Positions 1 through 12,000 of a stretch of 64,000 nt of DNA are shown here, piece after piece. Each line of letters starts with the position of its first letter. Position 1 is the first letter of the stretch. The translations under genes and the position numbers were made by a program. Source of the DNA: Closterium sp. Naga37s-1 (Eukaryota; Streptophyta; Zygnematophyceae; Desmidiales; Closteriaceae). The stretch covers positions 5,575,001 through 5,639,000 of the forward strand of contig CANJKZ010000010.1 in NCBI GenBank assembly GCA_947471745.1, written 5' to 3'. The notes below the pieces were generated by a model. It worked only from the letters and a program-made list of their open reading frames with translations. It searched no databases and had not been told where the DNA came from.

Positions 1-1687
1 CTGCACAAGGAGCAAGAAACATCGTCAGCTGCATGGCAAATCTGAGTGACTCCTGCATCACCGAGTCACCACCACACTACTCACCGGAAGAACAACTCGA
101 CGAAACCACACCCCGCCGCGAGTCACTTCAGCCGAACCCGACATACGCCGCCATCGCCCAAAGCGAACCATCCGGAAAGGACACATGGTTCTTGGACAGT
201 TGCTGCGGACAGCACATGTGCTCCTCGGGACGCTTCGTTCAACGAGAACACCAACTTCAACGCGAAGTTGTCATTACAGTCGCCAACAATCAGAACCTGC
301 GAACACGACGACAAGGCGTAGTTCAACTTCAGTCAAGGGAAACAAACGTTATACTGCAGATGTCAAAAGTACTAATCGCGGAGGGACTCGGCTACAACTT
401 ACTAAGCGTCAGTCAGCTAATGGCGAAAGGGATTCACCTCGAAGCAGACAGCACCACCCAAGAATTCAAGCTGTATCACGGGAGAGGAGGACTTTACATC
501 GGCAAGGCGGTCCTCAAGAACAACGTCTTCGTTCTTGACTTCGTTCCTGATCTTGGCACCGCCGACAGCGACGCCATCGTTAACTTCACCAACTGGACAC
601 ACCCTCCAGACCTTGATCCAGACTTCAGTCCAGAAGGCTTCTGGTATTCACACACCATCCGTGAAGCAGAAAGAACAAGGGCGTTAGCAACAATTCAGAC
701 AACATCGACAGCAGCAGAGACAACATCGGCAGCAGCAGAGACAACATCGGCAGCAGCAGAGACAACATCGGCAGCAGCAGAGACAACATCGGCAGTAGCA
801 GAACCATCAACGGCAGCAGCAGGAACGTCAACACCAATTGCTGGTCCTTCAACGACACCGCTCCTCATCGACGACACACCACCGACACCCGCGCAACAAC
901 TACACCCAGCACCACGAGAAGTTCATCGTAGCGCCAACTTCACCGCCAACTTCTACTCCAACTCCGATATGTACCGACGATCACCTGGACATCGCGCCGA
1001 CGAAAGCACCTGGCACGCAAGGATGGGACACCCAAGCAACACAGTATTAAACAATACGATAAGAGCAGGAGTACTCGACAATAACTCACTCCTACTGACC
1101 TACGGACGAGAACTTCAACGAGTACGCGGAACGTGCTTCACCTGCCCTGAAGGTGACTTACCACATCGACCGTTTGCGTCTCATCACAACCCGAGCGCAC
1201 CCGCGTACGCACCACTCGAGAAGGTGTATAGCGACATCCTGTACAATCGGGAACCAGGACAAGTAATATACAACTATACAATCACCTTCATCGACGCCGC
1301 CACCCGTTACGTCTGGCACCTAAACCTCCCTAGCCGCGACATGGCATTCGCAGCCTTCGTTGCCTGGCTACCAGTAGTAGAGAGAGAATCGGGTGTGAAA
1401 CTGAAAAGCTTCCAGTCAGACGGAGGAGGAGAATACACCTCTCAGCGATTCAAGCAGTACCTGGCGGAAAGGGGAATCAAGCGGCTCATCTCCCTTCCCT
1501 ACGCCCATCAGCAGCAAGGTGTAGCAGAAAGAATGAACAGGACCTTGCAGAACAGCATGCGCAAACTGTTACGTGGCATGCGGCTACCCAACCACCAGTG
1601 GCCTGCGGCAATGAACCACGCCGTCATGCTGCACAACTTGCTCTCGTCATCATCGCTTCCAAACAACGCATCACCGCATCTGCTAGC
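1..1687 (+). mobile_element. Truncated Ty1/copia element, family A (copy A')
   Basis: This is an internal piece of the same copia family as element A at 44132-57734; the sequence is nearly identical to 45898-47645. It enters from the left edge and stops abruptly near 1687, inside the integrase region, where it abuts the minus-strand gypsy element. No LTR, primer-binding site or target duplication is present at that junction, so it is a rearrangement or deletion breakpoint and not an insertion end. A shared CTAG sits at the join. Confidence 0.9.
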
Positions 1688-1690
1688 TCC
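33..1690 (+). pseudogene. Copia A' protease-integrase fragment
   Basis: The open frame carries, in order, an aspartic-protease motif (WFLDSCCGQHM, about residue 52), a GAG-pre-integrase segment (STWHARMGHPS), and the integrase core with the D...D...E pattern (SDILYN, FQSDGGGEYTS, HQQQGVAERMNRT). It ends inside integrase where the gypsy sequence begins, so reverse transcriptase and RNase H are absent. The usual DSGA protease motif reads DSCC here, as also in copy A. A 21-bp array coding ETTSAAA lies near 700-800, with fewer copies than in A. Cannot be autonomous. Confidence 0.9.
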
Positions 1691-4287
1691 CAGAGGTTTT
1701 TCCAGAAGTTGCTGGTAAACTTCGTGTCCCTGTCGCTGATAATCGCTGCTGGTATCCCGTGCAGGCGAACAACGGCTGCGATGAACAGACGAGCAGTCTC
1801 CTCGGCTGAGATCGACTTTTTGCACGCAGCGAAGTGTGCCAACTTCGTCAGCCTGTCAACGACGACCATCACCGCGTCGTTACCCCCAGGGTTCGAAGGT
1901 AACCCTGTGACGAAGTCCATGGTAACCTGCTGCCAGGCGCGCTCGGGCGGTGGTATCGGCTGCAATTGACCCGCCTTCCGCTTCCTCGAGCTCTTCATCA
2001 CCTGACACGTGGGGCACGAGCCCACGTGCTGCTGTACGTCGGTCAACAGCTCCGGCCAGTAATAATACCGCTGCAGTTGCTGTCGCGTTTTTTCTACCCC
2101 AAAGTGTCCCGAGGTAATTCCGTCGTGTGCCTCCTGCAGTAGCAGCTCCCTCAGTAGTGAGTACGCAGGTACCCAGATGCGGTTGGTGCCTGTTTTTACG
2201 TAATAAACTCCTTTAGCTTCTGCCAGTTGCTGTGAGTTTCCAGTCGTGAAAAATGGGTCGGTGCGGTATCCGTGGGTGAATAGGCCTGTTAACAGCGGGT
2301 TGGTCTGGGCGAGTAGGATGGCGTGGAGTTGGGCGGTAGGGCGGGTGAGTGCGTCGGCGATGTTGGATGCGCCTTTCTTGTACGTAACCGTGTAGTGGAA
2401 GTTGGACTCGAGGTAGTCCAGCCAGCGAATTTGTCGCGGATTGAGATTTGGTTGGGCGCGTAAGTACTGTAGTGATCAGTGGTCTGTCCGTACTGTCACG
2501 TCGGCGCCAGTCAGGTAACACCGCCAAACCTTGAACGCGTGCACGATCGCCAACATTTCGCGGTCGTGTATCGGGTAGTTGCGTTCGGGCGGGTGCAGTT
2601 TGCGGGACTCGTACGCGATTGGCTGGAGGCCGTTCCCGAAATCCTGCAACAGTACTGCTCCCACAACGATGTCACTTGCGTCAGTGACGAGCTCGAACGG
2701 ACGGTGTGGATCTGCGATGTGAAGCACGGGCGGTGAGCACAAAATGTTTTTGAGGGACGAGAAGGCAGCTTGCTCTTTCTCCCCCCACGTGTACTCAACC
2801 CCCTTCCTCAGCAGGTCAGTCAACGGGGCAGTCAGCTTCGCCATGTCGGGGACGAACCGGCGCACGTAGTTGACGAACCCCAGAAAACTCTGCAACTCTG
2901 TCAAGTTGGTCGGCGCGTGCCAAGCCTGAATCGTCGCAATTTTCTTCGGGTCTATTTCCACTCCTGCGGCTGAAATAACGTGTCCCAAAAACTCCAGACG
3001 GTCCTGTAAAAATTCACACTTAGACGCTTTTGTCAGTAGGCGGTTCTCACTCAGTATTTTAAAAACTGCTTCGATGTCCTGTAAGCGCTGTGCTCTGTCA
3101 GGGCTGTAAATCAGTATGTCGTCCAGGTATACTATGACGCACTTATCTAAGAGTGGGCGGAAAGCTTCGTTCATGGTCATTTGGAAAGTGGCGGGGGCGT
3201 TGGTCAGTCCGAAGGGCATGACGGTGTATTCAAAGGATCCGTAGCGTGTTCGGAATGCGGTTTTAGGGCAGTCGGGCGGATTGACACGAATCTGATGGTA
3301 ACCCCCCCGGAGGTCGATTTTCGAGAAAACCCGGGCTGTGCGCAGTTGGTCGATCAGTTCGTCGGCTCGTGGGATGGGGTAACGGGATTTGATGGTAACC
3401 CTGTTCAGTGCTCTGTAATCGATGCACATGCGAAATCCCCCGTCTTTTTTCGGTATAAACAGTATCAGTGCTGCGAAAGGCGACGAACTAGGGCGAATGA
3501 ACTCCTTCTCGAGCAGGTAATCGAGCTGCTTCCTCAGTTCGTCCAGTTCGGGCTGGGTCAGTCGGAACTGTCGCTGTACTGTTGGCTGTGCCCCCGGTTC
3601 AAATTCTATTCTGTGATCGTGCGGTCGCTGAGGTGGCAGTCCCGTCGGTAAGTCGTCCGGGAAAATGTCGCTGTACTGCTTCAACAGTGCTGCCAGGTCA
3701 CTCGGTACGTCGGTCAGCAGTTTCTGCAAATCCCCTCCCTTGTCTGCTGCCTCGGCTTCCCGAATGTCGACCGCGTACACGTCAGCTCCCGCCGCTACGG
3801 CGCGTTTCATCGTGATCGCGTTGACACGCACCGACGAAGACTCAGGCGAGCCCCAGCGAGGTAGGGCGATGTGGTTACCATTCACTCGCACGGTGCAGTC
3901 ACCCGTCGTCCAGTCGATTCGCGGATTGTGTCGTCGCAACCAATCACGCCCGAGTAAAATATCGGTTCCGTCGAGGGTCGTTGCGAGCATTTCTTGGCTA
4001 AATGTGAAGTTACCCCCGCATCGAATCCGAACCCGGTCTACGCGTTCCCGTATTGCCAGCGGCGTGCCGTCTACCAGTCGTGCGTCGATCTCAGGTAAAC
4101 ATCTGTCCAGTGACAGTCGCAGTTTTCGTGCTGTAGCAGTGTTGATGAGGCTGTGGCTGGCTCCCCCGTCTACGAAGATTTTAACTAAGTCCGTCCCGAT
4201 TTTCCCACTAAGCAGTATAGGGCTGTCTACCGTAGTACCCTCCTTATTCGGCCGGGTGTGGTCGATTGCGTGAACCGGCACAATCAC
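1688..4287 (-). pseudogene. Gypsy-1 pol: protease, RT, RNase H, partial integrase
   Basis: The frame starts with a retropepsin-like domain (FVDGGASHSLI), then RT with palm motifs (IDLRGGYHQIRV, VYLDDILIYS) and RNase H (VTDASDIVVGAVL, YPIHDREMLAIVHAF). An in-frame TGA at 2476-2478 interrupts RNase H just after TDH. The same frame is then open through the integrase zinc-binding region (VEKTRQQLQRYYYW) and catalytic part (TMDFVTGLP, IISDRDTKFTSNFW) until the junction near 1688. One nonsense mutation plus truncation therefore inactivate it. The start is the first Met; pol lies in a different frame from gag. Confidence 0.9.
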
Positions 4288-4346
4288 TCGGTGAGGGTCG
4301 GTTGGGTCGGGCGAGCGGCGTGACCTGTCAGTAGAGGGCCCGTCTG

Positions 4347-5156
4347 CTACTGACTCCCAGCGTTTCCCTGCTGCTTGGTCTGTTTCTGCTGCTCAGCTTC
4401 CCCCTTTCCCTTAGCGTTTTCCGGGCATTCGCTCTTGCGGTGTCCCGGCCGATTACACGCGAAGCAGCGCCCTTTGAACGGTGCGGCAGCGGCATTCGCG
4501 GCGACGGCACGTATCGTAGCGCCCTCGTTCGTCCCACGAGACCGATGTCCCCAGTTGCTGCTACTGCCGTAGGACCCCGGTCTCGGTCGGCGGAAGAAGT
4601 CGAGCTTCTCCGCCATAGCGAGAATCTCCTGAAAATCGGTGACGCCGCGAAGCTGAATTTCTTGAGCGATGTCGTGCTTCAGGCCGCCGATGTAGCGGTC
4701 GATGCGCTCGCTCTCATGCATGTAGCCCACTTGTTCGCATAGCGCCAGAAACCCGCTGGTGTAGTCCTGGACGGAACCGAGTTGGCGCCAAGTGCGGAGC
4801 TTCTGTCGCGCCGCGATCGAAGCCGCAATTGGCTCAAATCGAGCGTGCAGACCTGCACACCACGCGTCCCACGTGCGATATTGGGGCACCTCCACGAAAT
4901 ACGACGGCGCCCAGGGTCCGGTTTGTCCTTTCCGTGTCGGTAGAGTCGCGTAGTCATTCGGCTTCGTGACGATGACGCGCCACCAGTCCATGGCGGGTCC
5001 TCGCAGCAGCGACACGGCGTAGCGAATTTTCGCCGAATCCTCCGAGACGTAGTTGGCGTCGAAAAACACGTTCATCGTGAACAACCACGCCTGAACGGTA
5101 GGACCACCCCGTTGACTCGGGTCAAAGCATGGCGGACGCTGCGGCTTCAGCGGCAT
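4347..5156 (-). CDS. Gypsy-1 Gag with CCHC zinc knuckle
   Basis: About 269 residues. The middle carries a retrotransposon-gag type domain (AMDWWRVIV, FEPIAASIAARQKL, YIGGLKHDIAQEI). A single zinc knuckle CFACNRPGHRKSEC lies near the C-terminus, followed by a polar Gln/Lys tail. An additional coiled-coil-like N-terminal segment is encoded at 5122-5346 in another frame (MAEHIDVTTLTREHLNDLL), so the full Gag appears split by a frameshift around 5130-5156. Confidence 0.8.
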   Translation of the reverse strand: MPLKPQRPPCFDPSQRGGPTVQAWLFTMNVFFDANYVSEDSAKIRYAVSLLRGPAMDWWRVIVTKPNDYATLPTRKGQTGPWAPSYFVEVPQYRTWDAWCAGLHARFEPIAASIAARQKLRTWRQLGSVQDYTSGFLALCEQVGYMHESERIDRYIGGLKHDIAQEIQLRGVTDFQEILAMAEKLDFFRRPRPGSYGSSSNWGHRSRGTNEGATIRAVAANAAAAPFKGRCFACNRPGHRKSECPENAKGKGEAEQQKQTKQQGNAGSQ

Positions 5157-5346
5157 CGGTGACGGCAGTCCCGAATCGTGGGTCGGTGCCGAAATCGTGA
5201 CGCGATTGTGCTGACCTGAGGTCGTTTTGCAGGGACGAGCATTCTGCCGTCAGCGTCGCAATTTCCTCGGCGCTCTCGCGGATTTGTCGCAGCAGATCGT
5301 TCAAATGCTCCCGCGTGAGAGTCGTGACGTCTATGTGTTCGGCCAT
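5122..5346 (-). pseudogene. N-terminal Gag segment of gypsy-1, out of frame
   Basis: A 74-residue frame overlaps the start of the main Gag frame. It is rich in Leu, Glu and Arg with heptad-like spacing (LTREHLNDLLRQIRESAEEI). It most plausibly is the native Gag N-terminus, now separated by an indel; it begins just inside the LTR/PBS as expected for gag. Confidence 0.6.
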
Positions 5347-5529
5347 TTCGAAGGACGTCGGCTCGTCTTAGTCTAGGCGCAGTCGTGGCTGCACGCGTTT
5401 ACGAGAGAACGCGAGGACAGCGGCTCCTGGGTGCTAAGGTACGTAAGTCCCTTCGAGTGAAAAATCAAAAGTTGATTTCCTGGGGTGCGGAGATGCGCGG
5501 TCCGAAAGAAAGGGGCTCTGAATACCAAG

Positions 5530-5857
5530 TGTTACGGGTGTAATGAATCGAAGTAGCGAGAATTGCACTAAGGTGTCAAACGAGTACAAAGATGTGAGCG
5601 AAGGCATGAGCGAACATTTATATGCGAAGCATGCAAACGGTAACGCGGTGCGTGCGAGCTAGCTAGTGCTATGCTGGCAGCGAGGCTCGGGCTAGTCCCG
5701 AAGCGTAGGCCGACACGGCCGGGCCAGCAGTGCGAGGTTTGGTGAAGCAGTGCGCGCGAAGTCGGCGAAGTTCCGTTAGCAGTAACGGGCGAACAACGGC
5801 TGTTGCTGTACGCGATGTAGTCGGGCTCCGTAAGGAATACCGAGAAAATTCCTTACA
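5530..5857 (-). repeat. LTR of gypsy-1
   Basis: Minus-strand sequence opens TGTAAGG and closes GTAACA, giving TG...CA ends. It is followed by a PBS-like TTGGTATTCAGAGC. An A/T-rich TATATAAA-like stretch lies in its middle (near 5610-5625). The same TGTAAGGAA start is seen in the gypsy-2 LTR at 58039. The ends were set by these motifs only, because the partner LTR is missing. Confidence 0.6.
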
Positions 5858-6002
5858 CTTGATTGCAAAAGATTTCGGTGGTACGGTACTTCTGAACACT
5901 TAGGAACTTTCTTTCTTCTATGAGAACAATCAAGACAGCCATTTTGAAGCCATGTGAAGAAAGGGACAGTAGGATAGAATCATTCTTTCATCCATGGCCA
6001 GC

Positions 6003-9000
6003 TCAATTGAAGGAGACTCGAAGGCTGTCCACCACTTTCTCCGACCTGCATGTGTCAGCATGGGTTGGAACATTCAGTATAACAGGAGAAGGTAAGCTAG
6101 ATATCTGGCAGCATGTGCTACACTCTGAGCAGTAGGCAGCACGTACACTACAGTTTGAGCTGATGGGCATGCAAGGGTCATTTCTTGCTAACACCCCATC
6201 TCTCCTTCACAGCTTATTTTTGAGGCATCTCAGAAGTGGGAATCATTCCTACCACCAACCCAACCCATGTCACCTACCCCTGCCGTTCCCCCAGTTCACC
6301 AGTCGTCATGACATGCACCAATCCTTTTACCCTCTTACCGCCTACCACTCCACCACCCTACCCGTCTACCGCGCTGCCACTCACTCCATCGTCCTCCCAT
6401 TCGGGAAGAGATCAGAGTCCTCGCGGTGTGTGTATCATGCGGTCATCTGTGATGGCTCAGAAGATCCGTCCACCTAAAGGGGATCCATGCCCTCCTATCC
6501 CTCCTATCCTCTTCCACCTAATCAGCCCACCAGTCCTCCTGCGGCATGCGCCCTCCGCCCTCTATGCCCTCAAAGGCCATTCCTCTGTCCTTCTATCCCT
6601 CTACCCCCTCTCCCTCTCTAACCCTCTACCCCTCTATACCACTGCAGCGGAGTGACAGCGGACTTGGCCTTGGCAATAGCCCGAGCCTCTATCATGGGGA
6701 TATACAGCTCGTCCTTGCCCCTCCTATTGCACCCCTCTATCCCTCTACCCCACAACCCATGTAGCTCTGCCCTCCTCCACCCGCCCCCAACTCACCAGTC
6801 CTCCTGCGGCGTGTGCCCGGCCCCCTCCAGCACCCGGAGAGTGACTGATGAAGAGTTGGTCTTGGCAATGGCCTGGGCTTCTGTGATGGGGATGTATGGG
6901 TCGTCCTTGCCCCATGCGATCACTGTTGGCACCGTCCAGCTGTGCGGTGAGGTGCAGTGCGGTGGAGAGGATGACAGAGAGGTGCACGGGGAAGTGATGA
7001 GGGGGGTTAGTGAGGCAGTGTGACGTGACACTGGCAGGAGAGAAGGAAGGAAGAGGTGGAGAGGAGAGGAGGAGAGGAGGAGAGGAGAAGAGGAGGAGAG
7101 GCGAGAGGTGAAGAGGAGGAGAGGAGGAGAGGGGGAGAGGAGAAGGGGAGGAGAGGTGGAGAGGAGGAGAGCAGAAGGGGAGGAGAGGAGTAGAGGAGGA
7201 GATGAGAAGAGTGGAGAGGAGGAGACATAAAGAGGTTGCTTGATTGCAGAATGGCGTTGCACAAGTACCCACCACACGTGCATGGTCTCACTCTGCCTTG
7301 CTGTCCAAATCGAATGGCGGGAGGAGCATCATGGAGTAAGAGAATGAGTGGTTGGATGCGTGCGCGGGAGGAGCCGAGAGGAGAGGAGAGGAGAGGAGAG
7401 GAGAGGAGAGGAGAGGAGAGGAGAGGAGAGGAGAGGAGAGGAGAGGAGAGGAGAGGAGAGGAGAGGAGAGGAGAGGAGAGGAGAGGAGAGGAGAGGAGAG
7501 GAGAGGAGAGGAGAGGAGAGGAGAGGAGAGGAGAGGAGAGGAGAGGAGAGGAGAGGAGAGGAGAGGAGAGGAGAGGAGAGGAGAGGAGAGGCGAAAAAGA
7601 GGAGGAGAAGAGAGAAGAGACAATATACCTAGAGGAAGAGAGCGCGTTTTGAATCCTCTCCCCCAGCTGCTTGGGGTTGGCCTTGCGGGCCGTCTCCAGG
7701 AGAGCTGGGGACAGCAGAGCGCGCACGAGGGGCGAGAGGGGCGAGAGGGGCAAGAGGGACGAGAGGGGCGAGAGGGACGAGAGGGGCGAGAGGGACGAGA
7801 GGGGCGAGAGGGACGAGGAGGGAGGGCCGAGAGGGGTGAGAGGGGCGAGGAGGGTGGAAAGACGGAAGACACAAGAGGTGTGGTGTGACTGAGATGAATG
7901 GGGAGGGATGGCATTGCATGTGCTTGGGGCATGGAATGGCATGTGCTTGGGGCATGGCATGTGGCATGTGGCATGTGGTTGCGGCATGGCATGTGGCATG
8001 TGGTTGCGGCATGGCATGTGGCACGTGGTTGCGGCATGGCATGTGGCATGTGGTTGCGGCATGGCATGTGGCATGTGGTTGCGGCATGGCATGTGGCATG
8101 TGGTTACGGCATGGCATGATTGGTTGGTGCATGGCTTACAGAATCCGGGCTCTCCGCTGTCAAGGTAAGGCAGGCGATACACGTCTGCATTGTCCAACTC
8201 GAGAGAGTAGCTGCGAGTGATGGGAAGGCAGCGGCAGGTGGACAAGCAAAAACAGATGGGGAGGTGAGGCGTGAGTGGGCGAGCGAGTCAGGGAGTGAGC
8301 GTGTTTTGAGACGTCTCGAAAAACAAAAACAGATGGGGAGGTGAGGCGTGAGTGGGCGAGCGAGTGAGGGAGTGAAGGAGTGAGCGCGTGAGGGAGTGAG
8401 AAAGTAAGCGAGGTAGTGAATGGGCGAGGACGAGAGGGATGGATGGAGGGAGGGACGCATGAACAAACGGATGGATGGACGGAATGGATGAGTGATTGGT
8501 TGCATGCTTCAATCACAGCCTTTTCTCCGCTCTGCCCTCGTTTCCACGCTCCCACTCTCCCCACTCACAACCCACCCTGCACCCTTCCCGCCCTGCACCC
8601 TCCCATCCTGCACCCTTGCGCCATGCACTCACGGGCTGCCCTTCTCGATGAAGCGCTCTGCCAGCACGGCGTTCTGGCACTGGAACTCGCCCACGAAGGG
8701 CAGTCTGGGGGTGCAGGGGGACAGGGAGAAGGGGAGGGAGGTAGAGGGCGAGGAGACAGAGGGATGGCACAGAGTGTACTGTGAGGAGACAGAGGGATGG
8801 CACAGAGTGTACTGTGAGGAGACAGAGGGATGGCACAGAGTGTACTGTGAGGAGACAGAGGGATGGCACAGAGTGTACTGTGAGGAGACAGAGGGATGGC
8901 ACAGAGTGTACTGTGAGGAGACAGAGGGATGGCACAGAGTGTACTGTGAGGAGACAGAGGGATGGCACAGAGTGTACTGTGAGGAGACAGAGGGATGGCA

Positions 9001-12000
9001 CAGAGTGTACTGTGAGGAGACAGAGGGATGGCACAGAGTGTACTGTGAGGAGACAGAGGGATGGCACAGAGTGTACTGTGAGGAGACAGAGGGATGGCAC
9101 AGAGTGCGTTTGGGCACTGGTACTTGCCTACGAATGCCACTCTGGGAAGTTAAAAGTTAGAGAGAGAGGGAGGGAGGGGGTGAGGAAGGAAGCAAGGAAG
9201 AGGGAGAGAGATGGCAGACAGACACGTATGAGAGGAGCGAGGCTGAGCAGCATAGCGTTCAGGCGCGGAGCGCTGAGCACTTGATCGCACCTGGTCTGTT
9301 GAGAGCACCTGGTCTGTTGAGAGCACCTGGTCTGTTGAGAGCACCTGGTCTGTTGAGAGCACCTGGTCTGTTGAGAGCACCTGGTCTGTTGAGAGCACCT
9401 GGTCTGTTGAGAGCACCTGGTCTGTTGAGAGCACCTGGTCTGTTGGGAGAGCACCTGGTCTATCGAGAGCACCTGGTCTGTTGAGAGCACCTGGTCTGTT
9501 GAGAGCAACTGGTCTATCGAGAGCACCTGGTCTGTTGAGAGCAACTGGTCTGTTGAGAGCACCTGGTCTGTTGAGAGCACCTGGTCTGTTGAGAGCACCT
9601 GGTCTTTTGAGAGCACCTGGTCTGTTGAGAGCAACTGGTCTGTTGAGAGCACCTGGTCTGTTGAGAGCAACTGGTCTGTTGAGAGCACCTGGTCTGTTGA
9701 GAGCAACTGGTCTGTTGAGAGCAACTGGTCTGTTGAGAGCAACTGGTCTGTTGAGAGCACCTGGTCTGTTGAGAGCACCTGAGCCCACTCGGCTTGTTGT
9801 TGACTGAACACCTGAGGCTACCTGTTCTGCTGAGAGCACCTGAGCCCACCTGGTCTGTTGAGAGAACCTGAGCCCACGTGGTCAGTTGTTAACTGAACTC
9901 CTGAGCCCACCTGGTCTGTTGGGATCACCTGAGCCCACCTGGTCTGCTGGGATCACCTGAGCCCACCTGGTCTGTTGAGAGAGCCTGAGTCCATCCGGAC
10001 TGTTCAGAGAGCCTGAGCGCACCTGGTCAGTTGTTAACTAAACACCTGAGCCTACCTGCTCTGGTATGAGCACCTGAGCTGCTGGAAGATATGGGGCAGG
10101 GGTGAGGAGGGGGAGAGCGGTGGGTTGAGAGCACCTGAACTACCTGGTCTGCTGTGAGCACCTGAACTACCTGGTCTGCTGTGAGCACCTGAACTACCTG
10201 GTGGGATCACCTGAGTTGCTGGAAGATCTGGGGCAGGGGCGAGGAGGGGGAGAGCGGCGTGTTGAGGATGGCGAGCCCCTTGAGGCGGCTGCAGTTCTTG
10301 AGCGCCCATGTGAGGCCGTAGCTGCCCACCAGATAGCCCTGCATGTATGCACAGTGCAGTGGGAGGGAGGAAGGAGGGCGGGGAGAGTTACAAGGCACAC
10401 GGGTGAGAATCTGTTATGAGGCGGCTGCAGTTCTTGAGCGCCCATGTGAGGCCGTAGCTGCCCACCAGATAGCCCTGCATGTATGCACAGTGCAGTGGGA
10501 GGGAGGAAGGAGGGCGGGGAGAGTTACAAGGCACACGGGTGAGAATCTGTTATGAGGCGGCTGGCGTTCTTGAGCGCCCATGTGAGGCCGTAGCTGCCCA
10601 CCAGATAGCCCTGCATGTATGCACAGTGCAGTGGGAGGGAGGAAGGAGGGCGGGGAGAGTTACAAGGCACACGGGTGAGAATCTGTTATGAGGCGGCTGC
10701 AGTTCTTGAGCGCCCATGTGAGGCCGTAGCTGCCCACCAGATAGCCCTGCATGTATGCACAGTGCAGTGGGAGGGAGGAAGGAGGGCGGGGAGAGTTACA
10801 AGGCACACGGGTGAGAATCTGTTATGAGGCGGCTGCAGTTCTTGAGCGCCCATGTGAGGCCGTAGCTGCCCACCAGATAGCCCTGCATGTATGCACAGTG
10901 CAGTGGGAGGGAGGAAGGAGGGCGGGGAGAGTTACAAGGCACACGGGTGAGAATCTGTTATGAGGCGGCTGCAGTTCTTGAGCGCCCATGTGAGGCCGTA
11001 GCTGCCCACCAGATAGCCCTGCATGTATGCACAGTGCAGTGGGAGGGAGGAAGGAGGGCGGGGAGAGTTACAAGGCACACGGGTGAGAATCTGTTATGAG
11101 GCGGCTGCAGTTCTTGAGCGCCCATGTGAGGCCGTAGCTGCCCACCAGATAGCCCTGCAACACGCATGGGTGCGGGGAGAGGACGAGGAGACAATAGGGA
11201 GAGATTCTGTTATTGGGCGAAAAGCAACTCCTTGCTGGCAATACAATGCGGTTATGTACAACTCGTAATGAGGCAGATTCATTTTCACACACTGCAATGA
11301 GGTTCATAGCAGACTCGTTATAAGGCGAAGGCACTCGCATGCGGCACAGGGGAAAAGGGTTGAGAGACAGCCTTTTATGGAAATGATTGACTCACGTGCA
11401 CGACAAGATAGAAAGGCTCTGTGACGTTGAAAGCGTTTTGATCGACTCAAAAGTCAGCTCCATGGAAGTCATTGACTCACGTGCACGACAAGATAGAATG
11501 GCTCTGTGACGTTGAGAGTCTCCAAGAGGCGGTCCATCTCTTGATGGTACGCATCCTCTGCATGGATGGGAAGGGGGGGAGAGGGAGGCGCAGAGGTGCG
11601 GGGTTCAACGCACGCGCTCAGGTGCCTGGCAGCAAGAGGGGTCCATCTCTTGGTGGTACGCGTCCTCTGCATGGAACGGGAGGGAGGGAGAGAGGGAGAG
11701 AGGGGGATAGGGTGTGGGTCAGTGCAAGGGTTCAGTCACATGTAGGAAAGCAAGAGTCAGTTCAGCGCAGAGAGGGCGGGGGTCAACTTAAGCTCTCAGT
11801 CACATGCAAGGCCGCTACACGTGGCCAAGACCATGTGGCCAAGAGTATGTGGCCAAGACCATGTGGCCAAGAGTATGTGGTCAAGACCATGTGGCCAAGA
11901 GTATGTGGTCAAGACCATGTGGCCAAGAGTATGTGGTCAAGACCATGTGGCCAAGAGTATGTGGTCAAGACCATGTGGCCAAGAGTATGTGGTCAAGACC

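Larger units (their letters stand above)
1688..5857 (-). mobile_element. Truncated Ty3/gypsy retrotransposon (gypsy-1)
   Basis: Read on the minus strand the order is LTR (5857-5530), primer-binding region just after it (starting near 5527), gag, protease, reverse transcriptase, RNase H, and the first part of integrase. It is cut at about 1688 within the integrase core. The 3' part of integrase, any chromodomain, and the 3' LTR are missing. It is related to, but distinct from, the gypsy-2 host of the nest at 32641-58308. Confidence 0.9.

Noticed and set aside
5870-6002. Target-site duplication for gypsy-1
   Set aside because: The partner LTR is missing, so no TSD can be tested.
6222-6231. TTTTTGAGGCATCTCAGAAG as a palindrome family member
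   Set aside because: The core GCAT is not self-palindromic and no flanking repeat is visible; at most a decayed member.
7348-9811. Long ORFs of repeated ERRGEERRG, EETEGWHRVYC and LSTDQ motifs on both strands
   Set aside because: They arise from tandem repeats whose unit or unit multiple is divisible by three, and they overlap introns of the hydrolase gene.
8748-11157. CRISPR-like arrays (33-bp and 136-bp repeats)
   Set aside because: Units are directly abutting with no unique spacers, the genome is eukaryotic and there are no cas genes.
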